From NCBI RefSeq assembly GCF_003386095.1, contig NZ_QREG01000020.1, forward strand, positions 64,492-128,491: a stretch of 64,000 nucleotides of DNA, in the 5' to 3' direction. Below are positions 46,198-54,639 of the stretch, in pieces (position 1 is the stretch's first letter; every line of letters starts with the position of its first letter). The position numbers and the translations under genes were made by a program. The stretch is from Marinoscillum furvescens DSM 4134. Its GTDB lineage: Bacteria; Bacteroidota; Bacteroidia; Cytophagales; Cyclobacteriaceae. A model generated the notes under the pieces. The model searched no databases and was not told the origin of the DNA. It was given only the letters and a program-made list of their open reading frames with translations.

Positions 46198-49053
46198 ATG
46201 AAACGAAGATTATTAATATTGAAAAGCGCACTAGTGGTGTGTCTTCTGGGGTGTGCTGTTGCAGCGCAATCCCAAACGTTTGACGATCTGTCTCAAAATT
46301 TTACCTTCACCTTTTCGGTGGATGGTGATCCAGGTCTTTGGGATATTCTCAATGACGATGATGTAGTGGCCAATGGCCACCTGGCAGCAGCATCCAGCGG
46401 ATCCAACAAGGACATTCGATACAATAACGGATTTGCAAATGCAGATTTCACTTTGATTCCGGCGGAAGACGTTTACATCGCTATCAAGTACATTGGTCCG
46501 TTTGTAGGGGCAAACCCCACCATCCAGTTCAACTCCGGGGGAGCAGGAGGTTGGGGAGCCAAACCCGGCCCCACAGGTACGTTTACAACCAAAGCGGGTA
46601 ATGAGGTGAAGTACTATTTGCTTTCGGATGTTGCCCCGGGAGACTACACACAGGCAACTTATAACCTTACGTCTATCAATGTTTTCAATAGAAACACCAC
46701 CGCCGCATATGCTGTAGACTGGATTGCTACATTTTCCTCAGTTGCAGATATTGAAGCTGCTGCTTTGCTGGCAGATGATGGTGCTGGTGATCAAGACGAA
46801 GTGGTTCCGGTAAGTGCTGATCTGAAAGAGTTATCAGTAGAAGGGGTGTCGCTATATCCGGGTTTCGATCCAAAACAATTGTCCTATGAAACCATCCTGG
46901 CAGAAGGTAGCACGGAAGTGCCTCCAGTGACAGCAAAAGCCGAAGATCCCAATGCCAGTGTAGTGATCACTCCGGCTGAAGAGCTCCCCGGTACTACAAC
47001 TGTGATGGTCAGTACCGAGGACGGTAGTACCAGTATTGTTTATAGTATCTATTTCAGAGTCAACGAAAGACAGGTGACCGATCGACCTAATATTATTTAC
47101 CTGATGACCGATGACCAGCGGTGGGACAATATGGGCTGCTATGGAAGGCCGGAGTTTAATACCCCTCACATCGACTCTTTGGCAGAGGAGGGAGTAGTGT
47201 TTGACAATGCGGCCTATGCTGTGGCTATCTGTATGCCCAGCCGGGTGACGATGCTCTCAGGGAGGTACCTTTCTAATCACCAGACAGGCTTTGCGGCACC
47301 TTCTAACCTGACATTTCCTGTGGCTGAGTTTGCGGAAACTTATCCAGCCAAATTGAAAGAAGCAGGCTACCGAAATGGCTTTATCGGAAAGTTTGGTTTT
47401 ACCGTTACAGATGAGCGGCAAAGACCCAGCAATAAAATTCCTGATGGGTATACCTACAAAAGTAAAGTTGGGGACGTGTTTGATTTTTTTGCCGGAGCAG
47501 AAACCCGTGATGATCACCCAACCCATGGAGTGCAGATTTGGCCGGAAGATGATTTGGGTTTACAGCAAATCTATCATACTGGTCGACCCAGAACTGAAAG
47601 AACGCTCAAGACAGGAGATGCCATGCTCAGATTTATTGATACCCAGCCGGCAGATCAGCCCTTTTGTCTGACGACTTTCTTTTATGCTGTGAAACATGAT
47701 GGTAATGAGTTTCCTGCAGAGCATTATGATCTTTTCAAAAATCAAAATTTTTCAGTGCCTGACAACTACGTGGAAGGCCCTAACAATGACCTCCCACAGG
47801 TAGTGCAGGACTATGCGCGTGGATTTAGGCTGCACGTAGAAAGAACCGCCACTTTGGAGCAATACCAGGAGCAAGTGAGGGAGTTTGCCACTCAAGGGTA
47901 TAGTGTAGATGCTCAGGTGGGCAAGTTGGTTGCCAAGCTCAAAGAGCGCGGCATGCTGGACAACACCATCATTATTTACTCCAGTGACAATGGGCGTTTT
48001 CAGGGCTCTCACGGCTTGTATGACAAAGCACTGCTCTACGAAGAGTCTATCAAGCAGCCGCTAATCGTTTTTGATGGACGTAAGGCAGCCGCCGAACGTA
48101 AGCGACGTGAAGCAGCTATGATTTCTTCTGTAGATATCGCTCCAACGATTCTTTCACTGGCAGGTGTAGAGGTGCCGGAGATGATGCAGGGTAGTGATTT
48201 TAGTGGTGTTTTGGATCAAACTCAGGAGATGTCTGAGTGGCAGGATGCGGTGTTTATTGAGGATCGGTTTCTTAGTTCTATGATTCGCAAAACCCCAGAG
48301 CAAAATGATGCCGAAGTAGCAGCTGGTAAATCCTATCGCGCTCATGGAGTACGCACAGCTAAGTGGAAGTATTTTGTCTATCACGAGCAAGATCCGGTCA
48401 TTGAGGAGCTGTATGATTTGGAAAATGACTCATTGGAACAAAATAATCTGGCAGGTGATGAAGCCTATGCTTCAGTACTGAAAGAATTACGCAAACGCAC
48501 AGAGGAGCTTTATGCAAAGGCCAGGGGCTTGGCAAAAGACTGTAGTGGTGTTTATGGAGGGACAGCAATGGTTGATGACTGTGGTGTGTGCTCTGGAGGA
48601 GATACAGGCGTAGAACCTTCCAGTCCTGCGGTTTGGTATGAGGACGCTGATGGTGATGGATTAGGAGACTCTACCAGCACTGTGAGTGAATGTGTTCAGC
48701 CTGAAGGATATGTTGCAGAGAAAGGAGATGAGTGCCCAGATAATGGTGATAAGGTTTCAGCAGGAGAGTGTGGATGTGAGGTTGCTGAAGGTGAGTGTGG
48801 AACAATACTGGGCTCCGAAAAACTGTTTGATGGTGCTGCCTTTTATCCTAATCCTGCCACAGGTCAAATCACAATTAGAGCTGAAAAAGGTTGTTTAGTG
48901 GAAATTTATAGTGTCGATGGTACTCAGAAACTGAAATTTAAGATGGTGTCAAAGACCAGGAGAGTCTCTTTGATGCATCTAGATTCTGGACTTTATTTGG
49001 TTAGGTTAAAGATGCAGAATAGAACCATTGAGAAAAAACTGGTCGTGGATTAG
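46198..49053 (+). CDS. Modular T9SS-secreted sulfatase
   Basis: Protein of 951 aa. Signal peptide about 1-26 (CAVAAQSQ). N-terminal beta-sandwich (about 30-180, no known family recognised, with DPGLWDILNDDDVVANG) is followed by a cadherin-like beta-sandwich domain (about 205-290, LKELSVEGVSLYPGFDPKQL). The S1 sulfatase domain (about 298-780) has PNIIYLMTDDQRWDNMG, formylglycine site C345-M-P-S-R-VTMLSG, GKFGF in the place of GKWHL, and SSDNGRF. A Cys/Asp-rich segment follows (about 783-880, DCSGVYGGTAMVDDCGVCSG, the calcium-binding-type linker seen in T9SS cargo). It ends in a sorting domain (about 885-951, FYPNPATGQ...LDSGLYLVRL). The only sulfatase here predicted to be exported to the cell surface. 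Confidence 0.88.
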   Translation: MKRRLLILKSALVVCLLGCAVAAQSQTFDDLSQNFTFTFSVDGDPGLWDILNDDDVVANGHLAAASSGSNKDIRYNNGFANADFTLIPAEDVYIAIKYIGPFVGANPTIQFNSGGAGGWGAKPGPTGTFTTKAGNEVKYYLLSDVAPGDYTQATYNLTSINVFNRNTTAAYAVDWIATFSSVADIEAAALLADDGAGDQDEVVPVSADLKELSVEGVSLYPGFDPKQLSYETILAEGSTEVPPVTAKAEDPNASVVITPAEELPGTTTVMVSTEDGSTSIVYSIYFRVNERQVTDRPNIIYLMTDDQRWDNMGCYGRPEFNTPHIDSLAEEGVVFDNAAYAVAICMPSRVTMLSGRYLSNHQTGFAAPSNLTFPVAEFAETYPAKLKEAGYRNGFIGKFGFTVTDERQRPSNKIPDGYTYKSKVGDVFDFFAGAETRDDHPTHGVQIWPEDDLGLQQIYHTGRPRTERTLKTGDAMLRFIDTQPADQPFCLTTFFYAVKHDGNEFPAEHYDLFKNQNFSVPDNYVEGPNNDLPQVVQDYARGFRLHVERTATLEQYQEQVREFATQGYSVDAQVGKLVAKLKERGMLDNTIIIYSSDNGRFQGSHGLYDKALLYEESIKQPLIVFDGRKAAAERKRREAAMISSVDIAPTILSLAGVEVPEMMQGSDFSGVLDQTQEMSEWQDAVFIEDRFLSSMIRKTPEQNDAEVAAGKSYRAHGVRTAKWKYFVYHEQDPVIEELYDLENDSLEQNNLAGDEAYASVLKELRKRTEELYAKARGLAKDCSGVYGGTAMVDDCGVCSGGDTGVEPSSPAVWYEDADGDGLGDSTSTVSECVQPEGYVAEKGDECPDNGDKVSAGECGCEVAEGECGTILGSEKLFDGAAFYPNPATGQITIRAEKGCLVEIYSVDGTQKLKFKMVSKTRRVSLMHLDSGLYLVRLKMQNRTIEKKLVVD

Positions 49054-49120
49054 CGCTTCATTTTTATGTGATTGGGTAGATGGTCTAGTCATGGATGGTG
49101 ACCGTAAGAAATTAGGGTGG

Positions 49121-49143
49121 TTTCAATAGTTAGTCTATTGAAA
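49121..49143. promoter_or_regulatory. Perfect hairpin in the FAD-gene upstream region
   Basis: TTTCAATAG (49121-49129), loop TTAGT and CTATTGAAA (49135-49143): 9-bp perfect arms. It lies 68 bp after the modular sulfatase stop and just before the direct repeats at 49162. It may end the upstream transcript or act as an operator. Confidence 0.5.
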
Positions 49144-49161
49144 GGTGAAGTTGGGTGTTTG

Positions 49162-49191
49162 GGTCATTATTTATTTGGGTTGGGTCATAAT
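49162..49191 (+). promoter_or_regulatory. Direct repeat GGTCATWAT, 21 bp apart, upstream of the FAD gene
   Basis: GGGTCATTAT (49161-49170) and GGGTCATAAT (49182-49191) are nine-of-ten identical and 21 bp apart, two turns of the helix, a layout typical of AraC-type activator sites. They lie about 60-90 bp before the ATG at 49250, which supports choosing that start rather than an ATG at 49145 that would put these sites inside the gene. Confidence 0.45.
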
Positions 49192-49249
49192 TGACAAAAT
49201 GGACTCTTTGTTTCCACTAACCTTGTCAATGACACAACCATTCACAAAT

Positions 49250-50920
49250 ATGAAAGGAAGATCCATAACAAGTTTATTTGGGAGTATACTGCTCACAATT
49301 CTGGTGTTGAGCTGCTCCCAACCATCCACAGACAAAGACGCTGACGTAGTAATCTATGGAGGTACTAGTGCTGCTATTACAGCGGCAGTTCAGCTTGCCC
49401 AGATGGATAAATCAGTCCTCATTGTTTGCCCAGAAAAACACATTGGCGGTTTATCCGCAAGTGGACTTGGTTTTACCGATGTTGGTGATAAATCAGTGAT
49501 TGGCGGACTGTCTCGCGAGTTTTACCATCGGGTGTATTTGCATTACCAAAATGAAGACGCCTGGAACTGGCAGCCAAGATCGGAATATGGTAACGAAGCC
49601 CAGGGTACCACAGCCATCAATGATAGTATGCAAACCATGTGGACCTTTGAACCACATGTGGCGGAGCAAATTTTTGAAGAATTCATTGCTGAAAATAGCA
49701 TCGAAGTGCTCCGGGACGAATGGCTCGATCGTGAAAATGGTGTGGAGATGGAAGGTAAGCAAATCAAATCCATCACAATGTTGAGCGGAAAAACCTTTAA
49801 AGCAGACATTTTTATGGACGCCACCTACGAAGGTGACCTCATGGCTGCTGCGGGTGTAAATTATCACGTAGGTAGAGAGGCCAATAGCGTCTACAACGAA
49901 ACCTGGAACGGCGTACAAAAAGGACATTTCCACCACAGTCACAATTTCCATCACCAGCAATTAAATATCAGTCCATATGTTATCCCGGGGGATCCGAGCA
50001 GCGGGGTTTTGCCACGCATCTCTACCGAACCTCTAGGAGAAAATGGTACCGGAGACAAGCGCATACAAGCTTATAATTACCGCCTTTGCACCACTGATGC
50101 TGAAGGTAATGTAGAGCCATTTGAAAAGCCGGAAAACTACGATTCGGCGGAGTATGAACTACTCAGACGTATATTTCGTGCAGGTCGTCATGCCATGTTT
50201 GGGGGAGGGAGAATTCCCAATGGCAAGCGAGATGTAAACAACGTTGGGCCATTTAGTTCGGACAACATCGGTATGAATTATGACTATCCAGAGGCTTCTT
50301 ACGAGGAAAGAAAGGCGATTTTAGAAGAGCATATCAACTACCACAAAGGGCTTTTATATTTCTGGGGCCATGATGAAAGTGTTCCAAAAGAGCTCAGAGA
50401 GAATTTTAAAAAGTGGGGACTTGCCAAAGACGAGTTTGTAGACAATGACCATTGGCCTTACCAGATATATGTACGGGAAGCCAGAAGAATGATTGGTGAG
50501 TTTGTCATGACGGAAAATGAAATCATGGGCAGAAGTCCCGTGAAGCAACCTATCGGTATGGGCGCATATACTATGGATTCGCACAATACGCAGCGCTACA
50601 TTACAGAGGAAGGGTATGTGCAAAACGAAGGCGATTTGGGGGTAGAGCCCGAGCAACCATATCAGATTCACCTTGGTACCATTCTACCCAAAAAAGAAGA
50701 ATGCGAAAACTTACTCGTGCTTACTGCAGTGTCCAGCTCGCACATTGCCTTTGGGTCTATCCGGATGGAGCCTGTGTTTATGATCCTTGGACAAAGTGCA
50801 GGAGTGGTGGCAGGTATGTCAGTGGACAAAGGCAAGGCCGTTCATGAGCTCAAGTATGAGGACATAAAACAAGAGCTACTAAATGCTGATCAAATACTAA
50901 GTGCCGATAGACGACTGTAA
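49250..50920 (+). CDS. FAD-dependent oxidoreductase, lipoprotein
   Basis: Start at ATG 49250 (556 aa) gives MKGRSITSLFGSILLTILVLSC, a lipoprotein signal. A dinucleotide fold starts right after it (DVVIYGGTSAAITAAVQLAQMDKSVLIVCPEKHIGGLSASGLG, in which GGTSAA stands in for GxGxxG), as in the FAD_oxidored family (PF12831 type). A C-terminal FAD-contact segment is ECENLLVLTAVSSSHIAFGSIRMEPVFMILGQSAG. Family members are found in many PULs and are annotated only as oxidoreductases; a sugar-oxidising or dehydrating role is possible but not shown. Being a lipoprotein, it works outside the cytoplasm, where a free FAD enzyme is unusual. Followed after 4 bp by the permuted SGNH esterase. Confidence 0.85.
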   Translation: MKGRSITSLFGSILLTILVLSCSQPSTDKDADVVIYGGTSAAITAAVQLAQMDKSVLIVCPEKHIGGLSASGLGFTDVGDKSVIGGLSREFYHRVYLHYQNEDAWNWQPRSEYGNEAQGTTAINDSMQTMWTFEPHVAEQIFEEFIAENSIEVLRDEWLDRENGVEMEGKQIKSITMLSGKTFKADIFMDATYEGDLMAAAGVNYHVGREANSVYNETWNGVQKGHFHHSHNFHHQQLNISPYVIPGDPSSGVLPRISTEPLGENGTGDKRIQAYNYRLCTTDAEGNVEPFEKPENYDSAEYELLRRIFRAGRHAMFGGGRIPNGKRDVNNVGPFSSDNIGMNYDYPEASYEERKAILEEHINYHKGLLYFWGHDESVPKELRENFKKWGLAKDEFVDNDHWPYQIYVREARRMIGEFVMTENEIMGRSPVKQPIGMGAYTMDSHNTQRYITEEGYVQNEGDLGVEPEQPYQIHLGTILPKKEECENLLVLTAVSSSHIAFGSIRMEPVFMILGQSAGVVAGMSVDKGKAVHELKYEDIKQELLNADQILSADRRL

Positions 50921-50924
50921 GTCA

Positions 50925-51668
50925 ATGAAACATGTAAAGTGGAGCAATACCAGTTACGGCTTTCAGTGGAGGTCGCTTTGCTTTGTGCTGGCCTATTTGG
51001 TTATGTTCACATTAGCCGGGCAGGTCAGTGTAATCAATGCAGGAGTGGGTGGAAACAATACATTCAACCTTTTGGATCGGTTGGAGGAGGATGTCCTTCA
51101 AAAACATCCGGGTATGGTCATTTTAATGGTTGGGACCAATGATATGTTGAATTCACGAAAGATGCTTTCCTATGCAACATACGCTGATAATTTGAAATTG
51201 ATAGTGAGTAGGATCAAGCAAAATGGTGCTGAGGTCCTTCTATTGAGCCCTCCGCCTGTAGATACTAGTTACCTGTTTGATAGGCACGATCGCGACTTAT
51301 TTACAGATCCCCCAAATGTACGGTTGGACTCAGCAAAAGCAATAATGCAGAAGCTCGCAACAGACTCCAGCGTTCATTTTCTGGATCTCAATTTGAAGTT
51401 TCGGGCATTGAATTTACCGAATCATAACCAGGATTTGTTCATCAAAAATGAACGAAATAGTTCCAAGCGCGATGGTGTTCATCCCACGGGGTTGGGGTAT
51501 CATTTCATAGCCATGAATGTATACCACATACTGCTTGAGCATGCTTTAGTCTCTGCAAACATGAAAATTATCTGTTTTGGAGATTCTATTACCAGAGGGG
51601 GTGGAAGTGAGGCAGACTGGAGTTACCCCAACATTTTAAGCAAGTTGCTTAATGCCGACTATAAATGA
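50925..51668 (+). CDS. Circularly permuted SGNH/GDSL-family hydrolase, secreted
   Basis: Start at ATG 50925 (247 aa), 4 bp after the previous stop; an in-frame GTG at 50901 is unlikely. N-terminal 34 residues are a signal peptide (RSLCFVLAYLVMFTLAGQ). All four SGNH blocks are present but in the order II-III-V-I: Gly block GVGG (G40), GTND (N72), DGVH (D183, H186), and then at the C-terminus the nucleophile block FGDSIT (S221). In normal family members the GDS block comes first. The C-terminal segment begins with an internal Met (M213, MKIICFGDSIT), as in the N-terminus of an ordinary SGNH protein, and its last residues (LLNADYK) run on naturally to the first mature ones (VSVINAG). All catalytic residues are therefore kept. 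Likely acetyl- or feruloyl-type esterase acting on the same glycan. Confidence 0.88.
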   Translation: MKHVKWSNTSYGFQWRSLCFVLAYLVMFTLAGQVSVINAGVGGNNTFNLLDRLEEDVLQKHPGMVILMVGTNDMLNSRKMLSYATYADNLKLIVSRIKQNGAEVLLLSPPPVDTSYLFDRHDRDLFTDPPNVRLDSAKAIMQKLATDSSVHFLDLNLKFRALNLPNHNQDLFIKNERNSSKRDGVHPTGLGYHFIAMNVYHILLEHALVSANMKIICFGDSITRGGGSEADWSYPNILSKLLNADYK

Positions 51669-51758
51669 ATCATAATTTATAAACGTGGATTGGGAAATTA
51701 TATCCCTAAAAAGGCTAAAGCCGGAAATTGGCACCATCAAATAAATACAGTCTGAGCA

Positions 51759-54482
51759 ATGCTATTTTTTAAACAGGTCTTCCAAATATTCTTGTTGTTC
51801 ATCGTTTTTGGACTTCAAGCCCAAATTCCGCTTCCTGAAAATCTGGAAGATGGATTCCCCCGGATTTATGTCAATCAGGAAGGCAAAAAGGATTTGCTGA
51901 AAACCATCAAAAAAGAAGCCTGGGCTCAGGAAGTATTGGATGGTATACATCAACGCATCGATGCGCACGTAGAGCGTCATGTGTCAGATCCGGAGTGGAT
52001 GGTGTCAAGGCTTATGATGTACTGGAAAACAAAGGCAACCAATGTATATGTAGAAGGGATCTACTATTCTCATGCCGATGGGGAAGCACCGGTGCCTACA
52101 GTGCGCTTTACGGGCTCCAGAGATTATACTACCGACTATGCCATGCCCGAGCTGGAAGACATCCTGCCGTATATGAATGACGAACGAGGACTTTACCTTG
52201 TCAACCGTCGGAAAGAAGGCAGGCCTATGGAGTGGGTAGACCCTTCGGAGACCGGAGGAATTATACATCGCCACAACCAGCGAATTATTGGTTATGCCCG
52301 CGATGCAGCGTTTTTGTATTGGCTTGAAGGTGATGAGCGATATGCTCGTTTTGCTTTTGATATATTCGATACCTACATGATGGGCATGTACTACCGCAGC
52401 GAACCCATCGACTTACTCAACGGACACATTCAGACGCTTGTTGGGCTTACCTGCTTTCAGGTGATCCACGAGAGCACGCTCACAGATGCTGCCGTATTGT
52501 ATGATTTTTTACACCAGTATGTGGAAGAGAGTGCACCAGACAGACTAAGACTGTACGACGCAACTATCAAAAAATGGAATGACCTCATCATCAAAAACGG
52601 CGTACCTCAAAACAACTGGAACCTCCACCAGGCTAAAATCATCCTAAAAGCTGCCATGGTCTTGCAGGATGACGATCACTACGATGATGGCAAAGGGCGA
52701 CAGCATTATATCAATTATATCCTGAATGAAACCTCTGCTCGCCAGTGGTCGATGAATCGGTTCCTGGCATATGGTTACGATTTCTCCAATGGTGTTTGGG
52801 CCGAGTGTCCGGGCTACTCCTTTGGAGTGATTAAAGATCTCACCAGGTTCATTTATGACTTTGACAATACGTTTGAGCACAACCTGCTGCCCTACATGCC
52901 GGTGATGGACAAGGCGGTGCAGGTGCTGCCACAGTACCTGTTTCCCAATGGGCAAACCATTGCTTTTGGTGATAGCAACTACGGCCCACTCAGTACAGAT
53001 GCTATGGCCCTTATGATCCGATTGGCTCAGAAATATGGTGATACGGACCGGGAAAAGAAATATACAGAGATGTATCGATTGTTTTCTTCAGAGGGAAGCG
53101 CCAAAAGCAAGCGTAAGCCCAGAGCACAAATCACCTCCTTCTTTGCCAGCAAGCCGCTGGAGCTGGATCCCAGGTATACTGCAGGCCAGCGGGAGGATTA
53201 CATCACACAAACTTTCTATGCACCCAATGTGAGCTGGCATGTGCAGCGCATGGGCGAAGGCCAGGACGGAATGATGGTATCCCTCAATGGGTCGCTGGGC
53301 AACCATATGCATGCCAATGGCATCAACATGGAACTCTATGGGAAAGGCTTTGTACAAGGCGCAGACCCGGGCAAAGGGGCAGGCTACCTGCAGCCTATTT
53401 ATTTGGAGTACTATTCACAGTTTCCCGCGCACAACACTGTGATGGTGGATGGAGCATCTTCATATACTGAGATGCTCAGCTACCATGCCTTTGACCTAAT
53501 GAGTGAATACCCACAGGCAGGACAAAAAAGCGGATACAACCCTGACATCACCTACGCGGATGTCTACTTCCTCGAGCCCGAAACGCGAAGTGACCAAAGC
53601 AGGCTGGTGAGCATCGTAAAGACTGGAGCCAGTACCGGATATTACGTTGATGTATTTCGGTCGCGCAAGCAGCGCAAAGGCGATAAGTTTCACGACTATT
53701 ATTACCACAACCTCGGGCAATCCATGCAGATCATGGACGAATCCGGAACACCTCTGGAGCTGTCTCCCAGCGAAGAGATGGGATTTGCAGGCGGGCATCT
53801 GTATGCACTCGATTACATGTGGGACAAGGAGTCGAAGCACACGAGCGAGGACTACCAGGTACAATGGAAAATAGACATGCCTGACGAGCAAGAGGATGTG
53901 TACATGAACCTTTGGATGAAAGGAACGGAAGGTAGGGAGGTTTACTCGATAAAGTCGCCACCCAACAAGGCATTTAAGCAAAAAGGGGCTATTCCCTATG
54001 AAGTAAGTAAGCAACCTTACCTCACTTTTGCAGCCAGGCAGCATGGAGCGGCCTGGGAGCGCCCGTTCGTATCGGTGTATGAGCCCTACACTTCGGCGGA
54101 GGGCAAGCGCATAGCCAGCATAGACGGGTTTGCTGATGAAAATGGAAATAAGGAATTTGTCGGGATACAAATAAGACACAAATCGGGGCGTGAAGACCTG
54201 ATTTTTTCCCGTGCAAATGGGGCCATGGCCAAATATGGCAAAATGTCCACAGACGCCAGCTATGCATTGATTGGATTGGAGGGCGAAGACCTGGTTCTTT
54301 TTATGGGCAATGGTACGTCACTCCAATATGATGAAATCATCGTATCCTCAGAATCACGAGGTAATGTTTCGCTTCAACTCAAAAGTGGTCAATGGATGCT
54401 ACACAATGAGGTGCCGGTGACTATCGCGAATGGTACAAAACAGCGTCAGTTCGAAGCTGGAGACCTGCGTCCTATTTTCTAG
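51759..54482 (+). CDS. Heparinase II/III-like polysaccharide lyase, secreted
   Basis: Protein of 907 aa with a signal peptide (about 1-21, VFGLQAQ). N-terminal (alpha/alpha)-toroid (about 100-470) includes HRHNQRIIGYARDAAFLYWLEGDERYA and NNWNLHQAKIILKAAMVLQDDD. The central and C-terminal antiparallel beta-sandwich (from about 500) carries NHMHANGINMELYGKG and HNTVMVDGAS, the His/Asn-rich sites of heparinase-II/III-type lyases. It should split uronic-acid chains by beta-elimination. The gap 51669-51758 before it holds TCATAATTTATAA (51670-51682), a word repeated at 24274 and 54554. Followed by a 457-bp gap. Larger than the 642-aa relative at 42536 and only distantly similar to it. Confidence 0.83.
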   Translation: MLFFKQVFQIFLLFIVFGLQAQIPLPENLEDGFPRIYVNQEGKKDLLKTIKKEAWAQEVLDGIHQRIDAHVERHVSDPEWMVSRLMMYWKTKATNVYVEGIYYSHADGEAPVPTVRFTGSRDYTTDYAMPELEDILPYMNDERGLYLVNRRKEGRPMEWVDPSETGGIIHRHNQRIIGYARDAAFLYWLEGDERYARFAFDIFDTYMMGMYYRSEPIDLLNGHIQTLVGLTCFQVIHESTLTDAAVLYDFLHQYVEESAPDRLRLYDATIKKWNDLIIKNGVPQNNWNLHQAKIILKAAMVLQDDDHYDDGKGRQHYINYILNETSARQWSMNRFLAYGYDFSNGVWAECPGYSFGVIKDLTRFIYDFDNTFEHNLLPYMPVMDKAVQVLPQYLFPNGQTIAFGDSNYGPLSTDAMALMIRLAQKYGDTDREKKYTEMYRLFSSEGSAKSKRKPRAQITSFFASKPLELDPRYTAGQREDYITQTFYAPNVSWHVQRMGEGQDGMMVSLNGSLGNHMHANGINMELYGKGFVQGADPGKGAGYLQPIYLEYYSQFPAHNTVMVDGASSYTEMLSYHAFDLMSEYPQAGQKSGYNPDITYADVYFLEPETRSDQSRLVSIVKTGASTGYYVDVFRSRKQRKGDKFHDYYYHNLGQSMQIMDESGTPLELSPSEEMGFAGGHLYALDYMWDKESKHTSEDYQVQWKIDMPDEQEDVYMNLWMKGTEGREVYSIKSPPNKAFKQKGAIPYEVSKQPYLTFAARQHGAAWERPFVSVYEPYTSAEGKRIASIDGFADENGNKEFVGIQIRHKSGREDLIFSRANGAMAKYGKMSTDASYALIGLEGEDLVLFMGNGTSLQYDEIIVSSESRGNVSLQLKSGQWMLHNEVPVTIANGTKQRQFEAGDLRPIF

Positions 54483-54593
54483 TTGCCTCCTGGTATTAAC
54501 CAGGTTTGGATAGATTCATGGGGCTAAAGGTGCCATAGCTTATACCCAAAAGGTCATAATTTATAGAGAGGTTATTCACTCGTTGACATATTT

Positions 54594-54624
54594 GTGAATG
54601 GCGATTATTGAAAATCGCCATCAC
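54594..54624. promoter_or_regulatory. Stem-loop after the large lyase gene
   Basis: GTG(A)ATGGCGATT and AATCGCCATCAC pair over 12 bp with a single bulged A and a 6-nt loop (54594-54624), about 110 bp after the lyase stop. No T run, so it is a terminator only if Rho-dependent. TCATAATTTATAG is just upstream at 54554. Confidence 0.5.
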
Positions 54625-54639
54625 TAACCCCTTATTGAT

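Noticed and set aside
51561-51668. The C-terminal GDS segment of the SGNH protein as the start of a second, truncated SGNH gene
   Set aside because: It has no independent downstream continuation (stop at 51668), is in frame with the rest, and exactly supplies the block that the N-terminal part lacks; permutation is the simpler reading.
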